Source of the DNA: a bacterium
Lineage (GTDB): Bacteria > Gemmatimonadota > Glassbacteria > GWA2-58-10
Direction: 5' to 3'
Length of the DNA: 64,000 bases
NCBI GenBank assembly: GCA_021372515.1
Contig: JAJFUG010000045.1
Coordinates: 18,401-82,400 of the forward strand
Part shown: in pieces, positions 60,203 to 64,000 of the stretch
Layout of the letters: each line of letters begins with the position of its first letter
How positions within the stretch are numbered: position 1 is the stretch's first letter
Made by a program: the position numbers and the translations under genes
Notes under the pieces: generated by a model
What the model saw: the letters and a program-made list of their open reading frames with translations, nothing else
What the model was told of the DNA's origin: nothing
Databases searched by the model: none

Positions 60203-60841
60203 TTACGGCCTCATCCCTCCCTGCGCGAACTCCTCCATCTGCTCCTGGAGGGTTTTCTGACGCGCGTACACGGCCCGGAAACTATCCTTGAGGAACACTT
60301 TCTCCAGGCGGAAACTCTCCTGGCCCAGGCCTGCGGCCTGCATGTGAAGGCGGACCTCCTCGGGCTGCAGGCCGAACCCCATCTTGAGCGGCTCGCGCAG
60401 GTAGATCTGCCCGTTGGGCTTGAGCCGCGCGGCCAGGGCCTTGACCACCTCCGCGCGCGAGTCCGGGGCGATGTCGTGCAGCACGAAATGCACGAACACC
60501 ACGTCATACACCCCGCTCTCCAGGGCGGCGCTGAAAATGTCGCCCAGCACGAAATCCACATTGCCGAACGCGGCCAGCTCGGCCCGGGCGCACTCTAACC
60601 ATTTCTCGGAGATGTCCAGGCAGGTGAGCCGTCCACCGCCCGCGCTCAACGCGCGCGCCAGGTGAACGGCCGCCGCGCCGCTGCCGCTGCCGAAATCGAG
60701 CACCCGCTCGCTTCCCTTGAGCCTGAGCGAGCGCACATAGCTACCGTAGGAAAGGCTCCACAGGCGGTTGTTCACCACCCGCTCCACCTTGACCAGCCAT
60801 TCCGGGGGGTTGGTGTAGTCCACGTCGATTTTCCTTGTCAC
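60203..60841 (-). CDS. class I SAM-dependent methyltransferase
   Basis: A 212-residue methyltransferase of the methyltransferase-11/25 type. SAM motif I VLDFGSGSGAAAVHLARAL is at about 47-65, followed by LTCLDISEKWLECAR and a motif III region AARLKPNGQIYLREPL. No signal peptide. The GTG start at 60841 has AGG close upstream; no in-frame ATG fits. It lies between GH127-type and LCM-like genes on the same strand with 54-bp and 69-bp gaps. Substrate is unknown. Confidence 0.82.
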   Translation of the reverse strand: MTRKIDVDYTNPPEWLVKVERVVNNRLWSLSYGSYVRSLRLKGSERVLDFGSGSGAAAVHLARALSAGGGRLTCLDISEKWLECARAELAAFGNVDFVLGDIFSAALESGVYDVVFVHFVLHDIAPDSRAEVVKALAARLKPNGQIYLREPLKMGFGLQPEEVRLHMQAAGLGQESFRLEKVFLKDSFRAVYARQKTLQEQMEEFAQGGMRP

Positions 60842-60895
60842 TTTACCTGGCGCGGAATTAAGAACCGCTCTAAAGATAGCACGCCGGGCCCGGTT

Positions 60896-62674
60896 CTACC
60901 AGTCTATCTCGTTCAGCGCGCGGTCGATCTCCTCGCGGAACTGGAACTGGGGTTCCTGCCGCTGCGGGACCTCGTCCTTCTCGAACCAGGGCCGCTCCAG
61001 GATCGGCACATGCGCGCCCGGCGGGTCGAGGGCCACCACCGTGTCGCCGCGCCAGCGGACCTTGTACTCGCGGCCGTCCAGCTTCTCGACGCGGGTCTCG
61101 GTGCTCTGCGGGTATTCCAGGCTCAGGCGCTGGCCGGTTTTAGCCCCTGAGAACTGTACATAGGTTCCGTTCCAGACAGGTTCCACCTCGCGGCCGTCCA
61201 CCCGGCAGCGCACCGCGGCGCGGTCCACCCAACCGGGGGCGCGCAGCAGCACCACGGCATCCCGGTAGAGCACGGCCTCGACTTTGCCTTGGTACGGAAG
61301 GCTGCTCTCCACCCGGCAGGCGGCGGTCTCCTTGTTGAGGGCCAGATTCACCCGCACCGTGTCGCCGCTGACCGTCACGATCCGGCGCCAGGCCAGGAAC
61401 AGGCCCCAGGCCCCGTGCGGGGCGCAGCAGTTCTGGATCGCGTTTTTGACCCGCGCGTGGTCGTCAACGAGGTCGTTGGGCGCGCCCCAGCCCACAAAGC
61501 AGCCGCGCACCCGCGAGGGGACATCCGTCCAGGAGGAGGCCACGTTGTCCGGGCAGGGCGAGCAGGCGTGCATCCAGCCGGTGTCTATCATCTGCCCGGC
61601 GGTGAAATAGTTGCGCAGATAGCGCTCGGCACGGTCCCAGTATTCCGGGTACCCGGCCCCGGCCAGCAACAGGTAGCACTGGAGCATGTCAACCACGGCG
61701 CAGGTCTCGCAGGAGTTGGTGTCCTCGGGCTTCATCCATTCACGCCCCTCCATCTCCATCACCCAGCCGAAACGGCTGGCCAGGTGCTCCGAGGCGTAGT
61801 CCACCATCCGGCGCGCCCAGAGAATGTGCTCCGGGTCGCCCCCGGCCAGGGCTTCGCGGATCACCCCGGCCACGGCGAACAGCGCCCCGTGGACATTGGC
61901 GATGCCGAGTTTCTTTTTCCCGCTCAGCGAAGTGTGCTGGTAGTCGACAATGAAATTGGCCAGACCCGCGGCCAACGCGCGGGCGCGCTCGCTGCCGGTC
62001 ACCTGCCAGTACTTGACCAGCGGGGTGATCCAGCCGCCGGAGTTCTGGCTCACCCGCGGCGGGCGCGATGGGTCGACCACATGGCCCGGGTAGTAGGCCT
62101 CGTTCTCGAACCAGACATACTTGCCCTGGCGCACGGCCAGCTTCTCCAGGCCGTCCAGCATGGCCTCCAGACGGTCTTTCACCTCCGGCTCACCGTACAG
62201 CATGTACAGGCTCAGAAGGCCCATGAACACGCTGCGGTTGTCCCAGAGGTTCACCTCGGCGCGGCCCTCGCCGCGCATGAACGGGCTGTAGGCCGGGCGG
62301 GAGGATAGGCCGTACTCGGGTGAGATCGAGTGGTAGATAAGTTTCTGGTAAGCGCGCTGGGCCTCGAGACCCTCCAGGCTGCCGGTGATCTGGCGCGCGG
62401 CGATCAGGCCGTAGAGGTTGCGGCCCGGGTTCTCGGAATAGTCCCAGTGGTTGTGGCGCAGCTCGGTGCAGTCCGGCCCGATGAAGGTCCAGAAATAGGG
62501 CAGCATGCCCTGGGCCGAATCGGGTGCGCGGGTGAGGAAATTGATCGAGGCGGCGGCGTGCTCGCGCAGGTCGAGTGTGGCCGGCACGGAGCGGGTGGTC
62601 CAGGCTGTCTGGGCCGATACCGTGGCCGTGAACACCAGAAGGCTCAGCACACTCCAGCTCAGGCGAATTTTCAT
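60896..62674 (-). CDS. secreted GH127-superfamily (beta-L-arabinofuranosidase-like) protein
   Basis: A 592-residue protein with a signal peptide (KIRLSWSVLSLLVFTATVSA, residues 2-21). The (alpha/alpha)6 barrel occupies about 40-430, followed by beta domains. The Zn-cysteine centre of GH127 (Glu, Cys, Cys, Cys in Bifidobacterium HypBA1) appears conserved as ETCAVVDM (Glu323, Cys325) and NCCAPHG (Cys416, Cys417). Family members release L-arabinofuranose; substrate here is inferred only. ATG 62674 follows GGGAGG; a longer frame to 62752 runs through a repeat. It lies downstream of a sugar-binding lipoprotein gene. Confidence 0.85.
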   Translation of the reverse strand: MKIRLSWSVLSLLVFTATVSAQTAWTTRSVPATLDLREHAAASINFLTRAPDSAQGMLPYFWTFIGPDCTELRHNHWDYSENPGRNLYGLIAARQITGSLEGLEAQRAYQKLIYHSISPEYGLSSRPAYSPFMRGEGRAEVNLWDNRSVFMGLLSLYMLYGEPEVKDRLEAMLDGLEKLAVRQGKYVWFENEAYYPGHVVDPSRPPRVSQNSGGWITPLVKYWQVTGSERARALAAGLANFIVDYQHTSLSGKKKLGIANVHGALFAVAGVIREALAGGDPEHILWARRMVDYASEHLASRFGWVMEMEGREWMKPEDTNSCETCAVVDMLQCYLLLAGAGYPEYWDRAERYLRNYFTAGQMIDTGWMHACSPCPDNVASSWTDVPSRVRGCFVGWGAPNDLVDDHARVKNAIQNCCAPHGAWGLFLAWRRIVTVSGDTVRVNLALNKETAACRVESSLPYQGKVEAVLYRDAVVLLRAPGWVDRAAVRCRVDGREVEPVWNGTYVQFSGAKTGQRLSLEYPQSTETRVEKLDGREYKVRWRGDTVVALDPPGAHVPILERPWFEKDEVPQRQEPQFQFREEIDRALNEIDW

Positions 62675-62715
62675 CCGGCCTCCCTCGTGGAGTTGGCAAT
62701 GTACATTCGTATCAG

Positions 62716-62769
62716 CGTAGAGGCGGACCCCTGTGTCCGCCCGGGCGCACACGCGAGTGCGACCCTACA
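62716..62769 (-). repeat. 54-bp double-hairpin repeat, copy 3
   Basis: Reverse-oriented copy of the element at 611-664 and 35002-35055. On the minus strand it reads TGTAGGGTCGCAC...GGTCCGCCTCTACG with the same two hairpins. It lies 35 bp beyond the stop of the binding-protein gene (62804) and 42 bp before the GH127-type start codon, so it interrupts the operon leader. Confidence 0.8.
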
Positions 62770-62803
62770 TTGACAAAAAGCCCAACGACCGCAGAGGCAT
62801 CTC

Positions 62804-63790
62804 TCACTGATTTCCCAGCCACTCGCCGCCCTGATCCACGTTCTCCGGGGTGAACACGCGGCTGCGCAGGGTGATCTCCTTGGGCACGCTCTCGCCGCTC
62901 AGGATTTTCAGGGCGTTGTCTATCGCCTCCTGCCCGCCGGTGGGGTACTCGAAGCTGGCAGCAAGCACGCCCTGTTTCACATAGACCTGGCCCTCCTGCG
63001 GAAGGCCGTCGATACCCACGAACAGCATCTGGCTCTCGCGTCCAGCGGCCTTGGCGGCCAGGTAGGCCCCGTGCGCGCCCGGATCGTTGTGGGCGTAGAC
63101 CAGGTCGATCTTGTCGAAACGGGCCAAGGCGCTCTCCATCTCCTGGCGCGCGTTGGGCTCCAGCCATTTCATGTCCGCCTCGAAGATCACCTCCAGGGCC
63201 GAGCCTCGGATACCCTCGACAAAGCCGCTGTGACGGTCCTGGCCGGGAGTGGAGGTCATCAGGCCCTTGAGCTCCACCACCTTGCCCTTGCCACCCAGTT
63301 TAGTCACGATCCACTGGCCGGCCGCCTTGCCGATCATCTTGTTGTCCGCCCCGATGAAACAGGTGTAGTCCTCACCCAGGACGCGGCGGTCGAGCACGAT
63401 CACCGGGATGCCTTTCTTGTAGGCGTCCGCCACCGGCTCGGTCAGGGGCGCGGCCTCCTTGGGCGAGATGATGATCAGGTTCACCCCCGTGCGCACGAAC
63501 TCCTCCACGTGGGACCTCTGGCGCAGGTTGTCGTTCTGGGCGTCCTTGAAGATCACCTCCACCTCGGGGTGCGCCTCGGCGGCCTTCCGGATGTCGGCGT
63601 TCATCTGCACGCGCCAGGGCTCACCCAGGTTGCACTGGCTCATCCCGATAATCCATTTGGCCTTGCCGGATTGCGCGGCCGAGCCCTCGGATGCGGATTC
63701 GGTCTTGGCGCCGCCGCCGCAGGCCAGGGCGGCCAGGGCGAGGGCAAGGGCGGCAAAGAGCAGGGCGCGGTTCGGACGGTTGTTCTGCAT
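62804..63790 (-). CDS. ribose-type ABC transporter substrate-binding lipoprotein
   Basis: A 328-residue periplasmic-binding-protein-I family member. Signal peptide with lipobox LAALAC (Cys24) predicts a lipoprotein. Family segments: IGMSQCNLGEPWRVQMNADI, EVIFKDAQND, LIIISPKEAAPLTEPVADAY, IPVIVLDRRV and IDLVYAHNDPGAHGAYLAAK. These match RbsB/XylF-like sugar binders; probable ligand is a pentose or hexose. It lies after an RbsC-type permease and before the GH127-type gene, so the hydrolysis product is a plausible ligand. ATG 63790. Confidence 0.9.
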   Translation of the reverse strand: MQNNRPNRALLFAALALALAALACGGGAKTESASEGSAAQSGKAKWIIGMSQCNLGEPWRVQMNADIRKAAEAHPEVEVIFKDAQNDNLRQRSHVEEFVRTGVNLIIISPKEAAPLTEPVADAYKKGIPVIVLDRRVLGEDYTCFIGADNKMIGKAAGQWIVTKLGGKGKVVELKGLMTSTPGQDRHSGFVEGIRGSALEVIFEADMKWLEPNARQEMESALARFDKIDLVYAHNDPGAHGAYLAAKAAGRESQMLFVGIDGLPQEGQVYVKQGVLAASFEYPTGGQEAIDNALKILSGESVPKEITLRSRVFTPENVDQGGEWLGNQ

Positions 63791-63825
63791 GGCTGTGGCT
63801 CTCCCGGTAAGTGGAGGACGGATGG

Positions 63826-64000
63826 TCAGGCCTGCCGTTTCTGGAACAGGACCGCCACTATTATTATCAGGCCGGTCAGCATCAGGCGGCTCTCCTCGCC
63901 CACCGCGTTGATGCTCAGTATTTTTTCGAGGTAGCCGATAGTCAGGATGCCCAGCAGGGTGAGGCCCACTCCGCCGCGGCCGCCGCGCAGGCTGGTCCCG
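63826..64000 (-). CDS. RbsC-type sugar ABC transporter permease (partial, C-terminal end)
   Basis: The open frame runs to the right edge; the stop is TGA at 63828-63826. The visible 57 residues begin GTSLRGGRGGVGLTLLG and continue with a hydrophobic segment (LTGLIIIVAVLF) and a QKRQA tail. This is the conserved end of RbsC/AraH permeases ('GTSL.GG.G...GT..G'). It ends 35 bp before the binding-protein start. The ATPase gene would be expected farther upstream, beyond the window. Confidence 0.85.
   Translation of the reverse strand, partial: GTSLRGGRGGVGLTLLGILTIGYLEKILSINAVGEESRLMLTGLIIIVAVLFQKRQA

Noticed and set aside
611..62769. The 54-bp repeats as a CRISPR array
   Set aside because: Copies are isolated and 27-35 kb apart, without spacers or cas genes.

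Overview
The window is about 64 kb of GC-rich DNA (coding regions look roughly 65% G+C by eye) from a diderm bacterium. An outer-membrane beta-barrel gene, a lipoprotein sugar-binding protein and methyl-accepting chemotaxis proteins point to a Gram-negative envelope and a chemotactic or surface-sensing lifestyle. A BshB1-type deacetylase, GH172 and GH127-type glycosidases and several MshEN-like and HD-GYP proteins fit an uncultivated FCB-type or neighbouring lineage. No rRNA or other taxonomic marker is present, so this placement is a low-confidence inference. I saw no tRNA, rRNA, CRISPR array or transposase.

Layout. 1-2.4 kb: the tail of an HD-GYP-type protein, a small zinc-ribbon protein, a bacillithiol-type deacetylase and an alpha/beta hydrolase. 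2.5-3.5 kb: an ECF sigma factor with a small anti-sigma-like partner. 3.8-18.3 kb: a division and cell wall (dcw) operon, mraZ-rsmH-ftsL-ftsI-(unknown membrane protein)-murF-murD-ftsW-murC-murB-ftsQ-ftsA-ftsZ. It has a promoter and MraZ-like operator repeats in front, but murE, mraY and murG are missing from their usual places. 18.3-20.5 kb: a DUF4416 protein and an M23 peptidase with its own consensus promoter. 20.5-22.1 kb: an AT-rich, probably transferred gene for a membrane-anchored formylglycine-generating-enzyme-like protein. 22.2-31.5 kb (minus strand): phoH-pgpH-ybeY-two CNNM/CorC paralogues-mgtE-recO-SH3 protein. 31.7-38.7 kb (minus): rfbA-rfbC-rfbB-rfbD-vanZ-hisS-aspS, joining dTDP-rhamnose synthesis to two tRNA synthetases.

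38.9-55.7 kb is mostly a minus-strand signalling island. A 1,709-residue soluble multi-PAS/GAF histidine kinase overlaps an NtrC-type sigma-54 activator. Just downstream is a near-consensus sigma-54 promoter, then a REC-GAF-HD-GYP protein, CheW and an HBM-type chemoreceptor with a terminator. Next come a beta-barrel protein, a second chemoreceptor with a terminator, and a protein with four MshEN-like (possible c-di-GMP) repeats. No CheA, CheY, CheB or CheR is in the window.

56.0-64.0 kb looks like furanoside or pentose scavenging. A secreted GH172-type protein and an L-fucose/arabinose isomerase-like enzyme lie on the plus strand. They converge with two methyltransferases, a secreted GH127-type protein with the Cys/Glu metal centre, a ribose-type binding lipoprotein and the end of an RbsC-type permease. 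A 54-bp double-hairpin repeat occurs three times, always 26-47 bp downstream of a minus-strand stop codon, with a related element near 59.1 kb.
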